7,025 nucleotides of DNA from Cytophagales bacterium. GTDB taxonomy: Bacteria > Bacteroidota > Bacteroidia > Cytophagales > Cyclobacteriaceae. Made by a program: the position numbers and the translations under genes. Location of the stretch: positions 1 through 7,025 of the forward strand of contig JAJCYL010000659.1 in the NCBI GenBank assembly GCA_029262955.1. Reading direction: 5' to 3'. Below, in pieces: positions 1 to 6,071 of this stretch. Below the pieces are notes generated by a model. It was not told where the DNA came from, did no database searches, and was given only the letters and a program-made list of their open reading frames with translations. The number at the start of each line of letters is the position of its first letter. The stretch's first letter is position 1.

Positions 1-684
1 GCGATTCATAAAGACTTAATTTATCATCATTTGGCATGGGTGACTGCCTTGCGATACCAAATGCGTACTCCTCGGAGTTGGGAGCATAACAATTATCATG
101 ATGTTAAAAAGCACTCCCTTTTTAAAATTAATGAACGGGAAATTCCCATTGAGGAAGAGTTGACAAAACTTCTAACGGATGAGGAGGTTAAAGAATTTTT
201 ATCCAAACAAAATCCTGCGACCCAATTAATTGCAAAGCAATCTGAAAAGCTAAAAGACCTGAAATTAAAAGGCCTTATTGAAGATTTCAGGCACATGGAG
301 ATGGAGAATTTGTTGGTTGAGTTTTATACCCAGCAAGGAAAGTCTGAACGAATAAAGAATTTCCCATTTCCTAGACAATACGCCACCTTCAATTTGATAT
401 CCGTTTGGATTTTTAATTTTCTATTGCCATTGGGTATGATATCCACTTTTGAGGGGCTCGGTTCCGGATTTATATGGTTGGCAATACCGTTTTCGACACT
501 GGTAGGCTGGATATTCTTTACCATGGAGGAAATAGGTGATTACAGCGAAAATCCTTTTGAGGCCGGTGTAAATGATGTCCCAATTACTTCGTTAAGCCGG
601 ACCATTGAAATTGATTTGAGAGAAATGCTGGGAGAAACTGACCTGCCCCCTAAAATTGAACCCACCAATAATATCTTGTCATGA
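1..684 (+). CDS. Bestrophin-family anion channel, C-terminal part (5' truncated)
   Basis: The frame is open to the left edge, with in-frame codons upstream of the TTG at 31, so the true start lies outside the window and 227 residues are visible. Bestrophins (bestrophin/RFP-TM, formerly UPF0187) form pentameric inner-membrane channels for chloride and other anions. Family signatures seen: HLAWVTALRYQ at residues 10-20, the GKSERIKN(F)PFPRQYA block near 113-127, two hydrophobic membrane segments at about 130-148 and 156-174, GDYSENPFE at 179-187, and IEIDLREMLGE at 202-212 near the C-terminus. A charged, helix-rich cytoplasmic stretch (about 45-105) lies between, as expected. About 60-90 N-terminal residues, including the first membrane helices, should be missing. 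The stop overlaps the next start (ATGA), which points to translational coupling. The family call is firm; the physiological ion is not known from sequence. Confidence 0.9.
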   Translation, partial: AIHKDLIYHHLAWVTALRYQMRTPRSWEHNNYHDVKKHSLFKINEREIPIEEELTKLLTDEEVKEFLSKQNPATQLIAKQSEKLKDLKLKGLIEDFRHMEMENLLVEFYTQQGKSERIKNFPFPRQYATFNLISVWIFNFLLPLGMISTFEGLGSGFIWLAIPFSTLVGWIFFTMEEIGDYSENPFEAGVNDVPITSLSRTIEIDLREMLGETDLPPKIEPTNNILS

Positions 685-1103
685 TCTTTAATGAAGGACA
701 TCGTTTTAACACAAAGGTGCAATTAGATCCCCAATCCGTATCTGATTTTGCCATTCGGGTTGGAGATCATAATCCAATACATCACGATCACGACTATGCC
801 GTAACTAGCCGATATGGAAACCTGATTGCCAGTGGCCCACAAACAAGTGCCATGATGATGTCATATACGGCTACCTACTTTTCGCAGTTTAGTCCTATGG
901 TGGGACTTGAATTCTCATTTAAGTTTAAGTCTGCTGTCAGGGCGGATGACGAAGTTAAGATGGAGTGGATGGTGATAAAATCAAGGAAGAGTAAGAAATT
1001 CGGAGGAGATATTATTGAGCTTCAAGGAAGAATGGTTGATTCCTCTGGCAATACAGCTGTTGGAGCCAAAGGAAAAGTGCTCTTAAGCCAAAAATTAGGA
1101 TAA
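681..1103 (+). CDS. MaoC-like (R)-specific enoyl-CoA hydratase/dehydratase, hot-dog fold
   Basis: This is a 140-residue single hot-dog domain, the usual size for PhaJ/MaoC-type enzymes, which hydrate trans-2-enoyl-CoA to (R)-3-hydroxyacyl-CoA in the cytoplasm. The hydratase-2 signature is clear at residues 23-52 (FAIRVGDHNPIH, then D..YA..SRYGNLIASG). Asp29 and His34 have the five-residue spacing of the catalytic Asp/His pair in Aeromonas PhaJ. One departure is Val27 where many members have Ser or Thr before the GD. The following strands (GLEFSFKFKSAVRADDEV, about 75-92) fit the substrate-binding part of the fold. The ATG at 681 overlaps the bestrophin stop by ATGA, which settles the start. 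Substrate chain length cannot be read from sequence, and a non-catalytic or acyl-ACP role is possible. Nothing nearby belongs to beta-oxidation or PHA synthesis. Confidence 0.88.
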   Translation: MIFNEGHRFNTKVQLDPQSVSDFAIRVGDHNPIHHDHDYAVTSRYGNLIASGPQTSAMMMSYTATYFSQFSPMVGLEFSFKFKSAVRADDEVKMEWMVIKSRKSKKFGGDIIELQGRMVDSSGNTAVGAKGKVLLSQKLG

Positions 1104-1104
1104 A

Positions 1105-1644
1105 ATGGATTTAGAAAAGTTAAAATACCCCGTCGGTAACTTTAGATTTCCCAACGAGTTTGAAGAGGGAGATATTTCTGAATGGATTTCCATAATTGAA
1201 AATTTTCCAGCTGCTTTGGCAGGTGCTGTGGAAGGATTATCACCTGAACAATTGGGTTGGCGATACCGACCCGAAGGATGGACAATATCGCAGGTAGTTC
1301 ACCATTGTGCTGACAGCCATATGAATGCCTTTATTCGGTTTAAATTAACCCTGACAGAGGATTCACCGGAAGTGAAGCCTTATTTTGAAAATTTATGGGC
1401 TGAATTGCCAGACACATTAGATGCTCCAATTGAGTGGTCTTTGGATATCTTAAGAGGCCTCCACCAAAGATGGGTACTTACCCTAAGCAAATTATCAAAC
1501 GAGGATCTTTTGAAAACCTACATGCACTCTGAACATAAACGGACATTTGAGTTAAGGCAGGTCATTGCCATGTATGCCTGGCATTGTCGGCACCACCTCG
1601 CACACATCTCACAAGCTAAAGGGTCTTCTGGTAGTTATAATTGA
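1105..1644 (+). CDS. YfiT/DinB-superfamily metal-dependent transferase or hydrolase
   Basis: This 179-residue protein matches the YfiT branch of the DinB-like four-helix-bundle superfamily along its whole length: KLKYPVGNF..P at the N-terminus, then GWRYRPEGWTISQVVHHCADSH at about 51-72 and MYAWHCRHHLAHI at 156-168. The three metal ligands expected for this fold are present as His67, His160 and His164, and as I recall Bacillus YfiT uses the same positions. His66, His163 and His167 are additional. Family members were first called metal-dependent hydrolases and are often annotated as putative bacillithiol S-transferases (BstA-like), which conjugate a low-molecular-weight thiol to electrophiles. 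Some Bacteroidetes make bacillithiol, so that role is plausible but not shown here. The start lies one base after the preceding stop, and the end is 5 bases before the next likely ATG, so it sits inside an operon. Confidence 0.87.
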   Translation: MDLEKLKYPVGNFRFPNEFEEGDISEWISIIENFPAALAGAVEGLSPEQLGWRYRPEGWTISQVVHHCADSHMNAFIRFKLTLTEDSPEVKPYFENLWAELPDTLDAPIEWSLDILRGLHQRWVLTLSKLSNEDLLKTYMHSEHKRTFELRQVIAMYAWHCRHHLAHISQAKGSSGSYN

Positions 1645-1649
1645 CAAGG

Positions 1650-2540
1650 ATGGCACATGTTTCTGTCGTCATACCAACATATAACAGAACTCAGTTTCTT
1701 GAAGAAGCTATTCTATCAGTCCTTCAACAAACACATCCGGTTTCGGAAATAATTATTGTCAATGACGGCTCAGATGATGGGTACACCCATGAGTTTGATC
1801 GTTTATTGTCACTGGACAGTGTTATTAGGCTTATCGTCAACAAAACTAACCAGGGAGTTTCATTTTCGCGAAATCAGGGCGTTTTAGCAGCATCTGGTGA
1901 TTACATCATTTTCCTGGACGATGACGATAAATTGGATCGCCACTTCGTTCGACAAGCTTCCCTGGCTTTTGAGTCCGAGGTTGAAATTGACGCAGTTGTT
2001 TCCCGCACAGAGGTGATGTCCTCAAGTGAGAATAACTTCAATAAAAGATTGACTGAAAATTTATTTAAAGATCGCAAAAGGAGATACGGTGAATTTTCGG
2101 TGAATACAAAGAGCTATTTTCTGATTCATTGCCCAATGATTCATTCCTTTATGTTCAGACGAGAGGTGCTTCTAAGGCACCCTTTTGATGAAGATTTAGC
2201 ATATGGTGAAGACATGCTTTTATGGATTGAAATGTGTGATGCGGGCGTTCAGTTTAGGTTATTAAACATGATAAGTTCGTACGTTCGATTGCACCCTGAT
2301 AGTATGACAAATAGGTGTGGTTTTGAAGAGAAGTATAAATTTTATGTAAAACTGGAAACTTCCGGTTGGGTTGCAAATGGACTAGAACGTGACTTGCATG
2401 CCATAAGAACATTTTATTTTAAGTTGGCCAATCTTAAGGTGCCTTCTCTTAAATTGTTTGGTCATGCGATCAATAATTTATCTGCATTAGCGAAATTCAC
2501 CTGGCTAAATTTTGTAGTAAGATTGCGCTCCTGGATTTAG
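1650..2540 (+). CDS. Family 2 glycosyltransferase (GT-A fold)
   Basis: This cytoplasmic or membrane-associated enzyme should move a sugar from a nucleotide-sugar to an acceptor such as a surface polysaccharide or lipid. With the ATG at 1650 the protein is 296 residues. Motifs in order: VSVVIPTYNR (4-13) opening the GT-A Rossmann half, VNDGSDDG (37-44) for nucleotide contact, FLDDDD (88-93) holding the metal-binding DXD, and GED followed by LW (186-191), the usual site of the catalytic base. YVRLHPDSMT (211-220) is a late conserved element. The C-terminal third (about 245-296) is basic and aromatic without a true membrane helix. A TTG at 1641 overlapping the previous TGA would add three residues, but the ATG puts the first beta strand at the normal distance and is preferred. 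Donor and acceptor are unknown. No other polysaccharide gene lies in view, so this may be a stand-alone enzyme that ends its operon. Confidence 0.88.
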   Translation: MAHVSVVIPTYNRTQFLEEAILSVLQQTHPVSEIIIVNDGSDDGYTHEFDRLLSLDSVIRLIVNKTNQGVSFSRNQGVLAASGDYIIFLDDDDKLDRHFVRQASLAFESEVEIDAVVSRTEVMSSSENNFNKRLTENLFKDRKRRYGEFSVNTKSYFLIHCPMIHSFMFRREVLLRHPFDEDLAYGEDMLLWIEMCDAGVQFRLLNMISSYVRLHPDSMTNRCGFEEKYKFYVKLETSGWVANGLERDLHAIRTFYFKLANLKVPSLKLFGHAINNLSALAKFTWLNFVVRLRSWI

Positions 2541-2557
2541 CGTTACTTAGTGCTAAA
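2536..2557. terminator. Weak inverted repeat between convergent stops (possible terminator)
   Basis: TTTAGC and GCTAAA face each other across the 12-base gap and reach into both stop codons. The stem is only six mostly A/T pairs, with a few possible wobble pairs inside and no T run on either strand. It sits where a shared terminator is expected, but structure alone does not make it convincing. Confidence 0.2.
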
Positions 2558-2963
2558 GCCTGCGGTCTTCCTCATTAATAGGCAAATCATTGATGCTGGC
2601 AAACCTTTTTTTCATCAACCCATTTTCATCAAATTCCCAGTTCTCATTGCCATAGGATCGATACCATTGGCCACTGGCGTCATGACATTCGTACTCGAAT
2701 CTTACGGCTATTCGATTGCCATCAAATGACCAGAGCTCTTTTTTTAGTTTGTAGTCCAATTCGTTATCCCATTTTCTACGGAGGAATTCCCGAACTTCCT
2801 CTCGCCCATTTACAAACTCAGATCTATTCCGCCATTCTGTATCAATGGTGTAAGCCATGCAGACTTTGTCAGGATCCCTGGTGTTCCAGGCATCTTCGGC
2901 CATTTGGACTTTCTGTTTTGCCGTTTCTTTGGTAAATGGCGGGAATGGTGGTTTTTGTTCCAT
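2553..2963 (-). CDS. DUF1348 family protein, NTF2/SnoaL-like fold
   Basis: This 136-residue protein matches DUF1348 nearly throughout: PPFPPFTKETAKQKV at the N-terminus, AEDAWNTRDPDKV at 22-34, then WRNRSEF, a KELWSFDGNRIAVRFEYE stretch, RSYGNENWEFD, and ASINDLPI near the end. The family has a cone-shaped alpha+beta fold related to NTF2 and SnoaL, and its reaction is unknown; a small-molecule pocket is likely. There is no signal peptide, so it is cytoplasmic. Many relatives continue for about 15-20 residues after the final ERR with a W..G....HP-type tail. This one stops at EEDRRL, and I see no continuation in another frame, so the tail appears naturally absent. It is convergent with the glycosyltransferase, with only 12 bases between the stops, and appears monocistronic. 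A 9-bp inverted repeat lies 28 bases upstream of its ATG. Confidence 0.87.
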   Translation of the reverse strand: MEQKPPFPPFTKETAKQKVQMAEDAWNTRDPDKVCMAYTIDTEWRNRSEFVNGREEVREFLRRKWDNELDYKLKKELWSFDGNRIAVRFEYECHDASGQWYRSYGNENWEFDENGLMKKRFASINDLPINEEDRRL

Positions 2964-2990
2964 TTTTGAGGTCGTTTAGATTAGCAATAT

Positions 2991-3022
2991 AAACAGGAAA
3001 ACACTGACTGGAGTTCCTGTTT
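2991..3022. promoter_or_regulatory. Perfect 9-bp inverted repeat upstream of the DUF1348 gene
   Basis: AAACAGGAA (2991-2999) and TTCCTGTTT (3014-3022) are exact reverse complements around a 14-base spacer, so the half-site centres are 23 bp apart, about two helical turns. That geometry suits a dimeric regulator bound in the leader or promoter region of the minus-strand gene that starts at 2963. On the plus strand the right arm runs into TTTTT, so it could also be a small terminator, but no plus-strand gene precedes it. Confidence 0.4.
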
Positions 3023-3076
3023 TTACAAGTATTTGGTAATTGAGAACTACAGAAAGCTATCATTTCTTACAAGTAT
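3023..3076. repeat. 10-bp direct repeat pair (TTACAAGTAT)
   Basis: TTACAAGTAT occurs at 3023-3032 and again at 3067-3076, 44 bases apart start to start. The first copy abuts the inverted repeat and the second lies just before the MarR-like remnant. It may mark a small duplication or a deletion junction, or be chance in AT-rich DNA. Confidence 0.3.
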
Positions 3077-3090
3077 GGTATTGTCGATAA

Positions 3091-3339
3091 ATTAGTAGGA
3101 TCAGTACCTCTTGTTTAACTCTTTCTGAGCAAGATCGAAGAATGGTGAAATTGGGTAAATGTGGAGAAAATGCTTGCGGTACTTTCAGTACCATGATAGA
3201 AATGAGTGAGCGGATGCTAAAGATGTTATCTGAGGAGGAAAAAGAGCATTTAATTACAGCGTTGGGAAAAGTGACATTTGGATTGACAAAGCAACAAGTG
3301 ATGAATAATAATATAACTGACTCGTTCCATACCAATTAA
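3091..3339 (+). pseudogene. Probable MarR-family regulator remnant (C-terminal end only)
   Basis: The frame is open from just after a stop at 3088-3090 to the TAA at 3337. An ATG at 3142 would give 65 residues. The translation has SEQDRRMVKL just before and across that ATG, then KCGENACGTFS, MIEMSERMLKMLSEEEKEHLITALGKV. This resembles the tail of a MarR protein: the D-R-R of the wing, the turn ending in a Gly (KLxKxGE), and the long dimerisation helices with the frequent LSEEEKE.LI..L.KV. The similarity starts before the ATG, and the DNA-binding helices are absent from the 130 bases upstream, so I read it as a truncated remnant rather than a small complete gene. A good terminator follows the stop directly, which suggests the frame was once expressed. 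It may instead be a real short protein of unknown role. Confidence 0.4.
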
Positions 3340-3375
3340 AAAGGGCTTACTCATATGAGCAGGCCCTTTTATTTT
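3339..3375. terminator. Strong bidirectional rho-independent terminator
   Basis: AAAAGGGC (3339-3346) pairs with GCCCTTTT (3363-3370), with an inner palindrome CTCATATGAG (3350-3359) extending the hairpin. A TTTTATTTT tail follows on the plus strand, and the left A run gives a T run on the minus strand. It can end transcripts of both the plus-strand MarR-like frame, whose stop it abuts, and the minus-strand lipoprotein gene, whose stop lies about 20 bases away. Confidence 0.8.
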
Positions 3376-3391
3376 CAATCTCTGGCTATCC

Positions 3392-4474
3392 TTAGGATGC
3401 TTCCAGAATAATTGTTTCCCCACCGTCTCCGTCATCATCAAAATCCTGGGTCAACCTAAGCGTGCCCGTGGCTTCATCAAATTCAACATCAAATTCAATT
3501 ACTTCAATGTCGCCAATATCCTCGGTAAATGTAGAGCTGGTTACCTTTAATACCATGATCAATTCTTTTGAAGTTTCATTGTAACTCCATGTACCAATTA
3601 GGGTTGTAGTAGCGTCCTCCTCAGTATAGACTTGTTGTTCACAAGTAGAAACGTCAAAATCAAGATCTCGCTCAAATTCCTCTATTGTTACTGTAACACC
3701 TCCATTTACTGCAAAAGTGACATCTAGTTTGTCTGTTCGGTCACTCTCTGTAACATCAACGGTTTCGAATGAACCATCTGAACATTGAAGAGAGATTGGG
3801 AATGTGTCCACGACCAATTCTCCAATTTCAATTTCCTCTATCACTCCTGCCTCGTCGAAATCCTCAAAACTTACGGCAGTCCAACCATTGCCGGTTAGAA
3901 AATCACTATTCGCCCCTCCTAATTCAGTTATTTCAACACAAACTTCAACTATGTTACTAACCCTGGCCTCCGAGTCATACACACAGACGTCAGCGCAGAA
4001 AGTCCCGATTCCTAAATTATCCGGGATGGCGATTTCAATAGCAGGAGCCTCATCATTCTGTAGCAACCTACCTCTCTTCAACACTCTTCCATTGGGATTA
4101 AAAGGAATATCAAAGTAGCTATCCGAGCCCTTTATCTGCAAATAAGTACCCGCAACATCACCTGAACTAACATCTATATCAATTACTAGTGAGCCGCCTT
4201 GGGTAGAAATCAGATCATTATCAAAGTCATCTGCGTCGATAAGTGGGGCATTTGCATCAGTTGATGGTGCTGGCGGATCGCCATCTATATCTGTAGCGCC
4301 TGCAACTACAATTTCCGCCGAAACAGCGACCGGATCACTAATATCTATAGTTGTGTCTGGTGACATGTCATCATTGTCATCATTATTATCATCGTCATCA
4401 TCATCTCCACCACAGGCTGAGAGAAGGATGGTAATAGTGAATAACATGGAAAGGAGTTGAGTAAGTTTTTTCAT
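3392..4474 (-). CDS. Acidic surface-type lipoprotein with poly-Asp tract
   Basis: The 360-residue product begins with a lipoprotein signal peptide (MKK, hydrophobic core about 5-19) and a lipobox LLSAC, so Cys21 should be lipidated and become the mature N-terminus. GG, six Asp and an Asp/Asn run (24-36) follow. Acidic residues directly after the Cys are typical of Bacteroidetes lipoprotein export signals that send the protein to the outer face of the outer membrane, so surface display is likely. Residues about 45-185 look like an Ig-like beta domain ending in GTFCADVCVYDSEARVSNIV and VEVCVEI. Residues about 192-360 look lipocalin-like, with GTWSYNETSKELIMVL at 294-309, Cys231 and Cys278 as a possible disulfide, and a D-rich FDDDGDGG near 345-352 that could bind calcium. 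The protein is strongly acidic. No enzyme motif is visible and its function is unknown. It is probably monocistronic, with its own 145-base upstream region and the terminator beyond its stop. Confidence 0.85.
   Translation of the reverse strand: MKKLTQLLSMLFTITILLSACGGDDDDDDNNDDNDDMSPDTTIDISDPVAVSAEIVVAGATDIDGDPPAPSTDANAPLIDADDFDNDLISTQGGSLVIDIDVSSGDVAGTYLQIKGSDSYFDIPFNPNGRVLKRGRLLQNDEAPAIEIAIPDNLGIGTFCADVCVYDSEARVSNIVEVCVEITELGGANSDFLTGNGWTAVSFEDFDEAGVIEEIEIGELVVDTFPISLQCSDGSFETVDVTESDRTDKLDVTFAVNGGVTVTIEEFERDLDFDVSTCEQQVYTEEDATTTLIGTWSYNETSKELIMVLKVTSSTFTEDIGDIEVIEFDVEFDEATGTLRLTQDFDDDGDGGETIILEAS
4367..4405 (-). repeat. Asp/Asn codon tract after the lipidated Cys
   Basis: Thirteen consecutive codons, nearly all GAT, GAC or AAT, encode the acidic linker (residues 24-36) of the lipoprotein. 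On the plus strand it reads as a degenerate ATC/ATT/GTC trinucleotide run. Such a tract can change length by slippage in steps of whole codons without breaking the frame. Confidence 0.75.
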
Positions 4475-4619
4475 TTTTGTTTATTTAGTCAATAGAAATT
4501 TGATACAATTAAAGTAAACGTAAGTTCCCGAGAATACGTATGTAATTCGTCAAAATGATCTTGAAATACCAAAAAATAGGTATTAAACCAAAAATGAATT
4601 TACGAATATTACCTAGGTA
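4475..4619 (-). promoter_or_regulatory. Upstream region of the lipoprotein gene, with GGTATT repeats
   Basis: These 145 AT-rich bases should hold the lipoprotein promoter and the end of the cystathionine beta-synthase transcript. On the minus strand TACGTTTA (4515-4522) resembles the Bacteroidetes -7 box TAnnTTTG and would give a leader of about 33 bases, but no matching -33 TTG is spaced correctly. TAGGTATTA occurs twice (4577-4585 and 4614-4622). AATACC at 4565 pairs with GGTATT at 4579, and TACCTAGGTA (4610-4619) is a perfect palindrome next to the upstream gene's stop. I see no classical terminator. Confidence 0.3.
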
Positions 4620-5993
4620 TTAGAGGGACATCGCCATCAACAAGTCACTCTTTGTAATTATATGGACCTTATTATCCGCATCCCTAATTAGAAGAGCCTG
4701 GTTGTCTTTACTAATCAGTGAACTTAGGACATCCAGAGTATTGTCCATGCCAACAAATTGAAAGGAGTCATCCATTATATCGGAGACCGGCTTTTCTCTG
4801 AGAGAAGGATCTTCAATAAGTTTTTTCAAAACTTTAGAATCTGTCAAACTTCCAACAAAATTGTCACCGTCCTTAACCGGTAATTGATCGATGCTCCTAT
4901 CATTCATTAGTTTGATGGCTTCACCAATTTTGGAATTTTTAGTAATGACTTCAAGGTCACTACTCCCATTACGGCGGTCTAAGATATCCTTTGCAGTGGC
5001 AAACGATCCTGATTCAATAAAACCGTGATCTTTCATCCAGTTGTCATTGTATATCTTACCCAGATACCTTGTTCCATGGTCTGGTAGGATAATGACCATG
5101 ACATCTTCTTCTTTCAAATTCTCTCTCGCATACTCTAAAGCACCAAAAACAGCGGAGCCACAGGACCAACCGACAAAAAGTCCTTCTTCCCGGGCTAATC
5201 TACGTGTCATGATTGCGCCATCCTTATCAGTTACTTTGATGAAATGATCAATCAGGCTAAAATCAACATTTGCTGGCAAAATATCTTCCCCAATTCCTTC
5301 TGTCAAGTAGGGGTAAATTTCTTTTTCGTCGAATACGCCGGTTTCTTTAAATTTTTTGAATACTGATCCATAGGAATCAATACCAACTGTGGTAATGTCC
5401 GGGTTCTGCTCTTTGAGGTATTTGGAAGTACCACACATGGAACCTCCGGTACCAACACCTGCTGCATAGTGGGTGATCCGACCCTCAGTGTCTCTCCAAA
5501 TTTCCGGGCCTGTACTTTCGTAATGGGCCAGTGAATTGGCTTTGTTATCATACTGATTAGGGTAATATGAATTAGGGATTTCCTTATTCAATTTTCTCGC
5601 AACCGAATAGTAGGATCTGGGATCGTCGGGTTCAACGTTTGTGGGACAAACAATGACTTCCGCTCCGACAGCTCTTAAAATATCTATTTTCTCCTGCGAC
5701 TGTTTGTCCGACAGGGTGAATATGCACTTATAACCACGTGAGATGGCAGTTAATGCCAGTCCCATACCCGTGTTTCCTGAAGTACCCTCAATTATGGTTC
5801 CTCCTGGTTTTAAACTTCCATCCTTCTCGGCATCTTCAATCATTTTTAAACCCATCCGATCTTTCATCGAGTGGCCAGGATTGAAATATTCGACTTTTAC
5901 AAGAATGGTTCCTGTAATGCCCTGGTTTAGCTTATTAAGTTTTACTAATGGAGTATTACCCAGGGTCTCAATAATTGAATTGTAGTATTTCAT
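4620..5993 (-). CDS. cbs: Cystathionine beta-synthase, PLP-dependent, with C-terminal CBS pair
   Basis: This enzyme condenses serine (or an activated serine) with homocysteine to give cystathionine, the first step of transsulfuration toward cysteine; related activities can release H2S. The 457-residue protein has the fold-type II PLP core at about 1-325: LGNTPLVKLN (11-20), NPGHSMKDR with the Schiff-base Lys44, the substrate loop TSGNTG (71-76), the phosphate-binding GVGTGG (179-184), EGIGEDILP (232-240) as in true CBS rather than CysK, and GWSCGSA with Ser277 placed to contact the pyridine nitrogen. ILPDHGTRYLGKIYND (302-317) closes the core. Residues about 345-457 form two CBS motifs (a Bateman module), the AdoMet-sensing part in animal enzymes. 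The heme-binding N-terminus of animal CBS is absent. It appears to be transcribed alone, and no cystathionine gamma-lyase is in the window. An O-acetylserine- or cysteine-synthase-like side activity is possible. Confidence 0.93.
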   Translation of the reverse strand: MKYYNSIIETLGNTPLVKLNKLNQGITGTILVKVEYFNPGHSMKDRMGLKMIEDAEKDGSLKPGGTIIEGTSGNTGMGLALTAISRGYKCIFTLSDKQSQEKIDILRAVGAEVIVCPTNVEPDDPRSYYSVARKLNKEIPNSYYPNQYDNKANSLAHYESTGPEIWRDTEGRITHYAAGVGTGGSMCGTSKYLKEQNPDITTVGIDSYGSVFKKFKETGVFDEKEIYPYLTEGIGEDILPANVDFSLIDHFIKVTDKDGAIMTRRLAREEGLFVGWSCGSAVFGALEYARENLKEEDVMVIILPDHGTRYLGKIYNDNWMKDHGFIESGSFATAKDILDRRNGSSDLEVITKNSKIGEAIKLMNDRSIDQLPVKDGDNFVGSLTDSKVLKKLIEDPSLREKPVSDIMDDSFQFVGMDNTLDVLSSLISKDNQALLIRDADNKVHIITKSDLLMAMSL

Positions 5994-6043
5994 GTATTTG
6001 TACTCAATTTATTCCCTAATCATCATTAATGCTGTTTTCTTTT

Positions 6044-6071
6044 GAAAGTAAGGCATCAAAATTCCAGCCAA
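6044..6071 (-). promoter_or_regulatory. Candidate promoter of the cystathionine beta-synthase gene
   Basis: On the minus strand TTG (6069-6071) is followed after 18 bases by TACTTTC (6044-6050), close to the Bacteroidetes pattern TTG-N17-19-TAnnTTTG, with the last bases of the -7 box imperfect. It would start transcription about 44 bases before the ATG at 5993. No repressor site or riboswitch-like structure is evident in the 160-base gap. Confidence 0.35.

Larger units (their letters stand above)
2964..3391. other. 428-base stretch without a firm gene
   Basis: This region separates the DUF1348 gene from the lipoprotein gene. It holds an inverted repeat, a short direct repeat, a frame resembling the end of a MarR regulator, and a strong terminator, each listed separately. 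The other open frames here, on both strands, have compositions unlike the neighbouring proteins and no recognisable motifs. The region reads like the remains of a deleted or decayed regulatory gene, which is inference. Confidence 0.5.

Noticed and set aside
2726..2935. Open frame of 69 codons on the plus strand opposite the DUF1348 gene
   Set aside because: It is fully contained in, and antisense to, a well-matched conserved family.
3060..3335. Open frame of 91 codons on the minus strand across the MarR-like remnant
   Set aside because: No family pattern is visible. The opposite strand shows a more protein-like, charged helical sequence and a terminator in the right place.
3804..4118. Open frame of 104 codons on the plus strand opposite the lipoprotein gene
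   Set aside because: It is antisense to a gene with clear lipoprotein features. The Ser/Pro/Thr-rich translation comes from complementing acidic and hydrophobic codons.
5303..5551. Open frame of 82 codons on the minus strand inside the cystathionine beta-synthase gene
   Set aside because: It lies in another frame of a strongly conserved enzyme, has no motif and an implausible composition, so it is a shadow frame.
5743..5985. Open frame of 80 codons on the plus strand opposite the start of the synthase gene
   Set aside because: It is antisense to the conserved PLP core, with no promoter, leader or recognisable domain.
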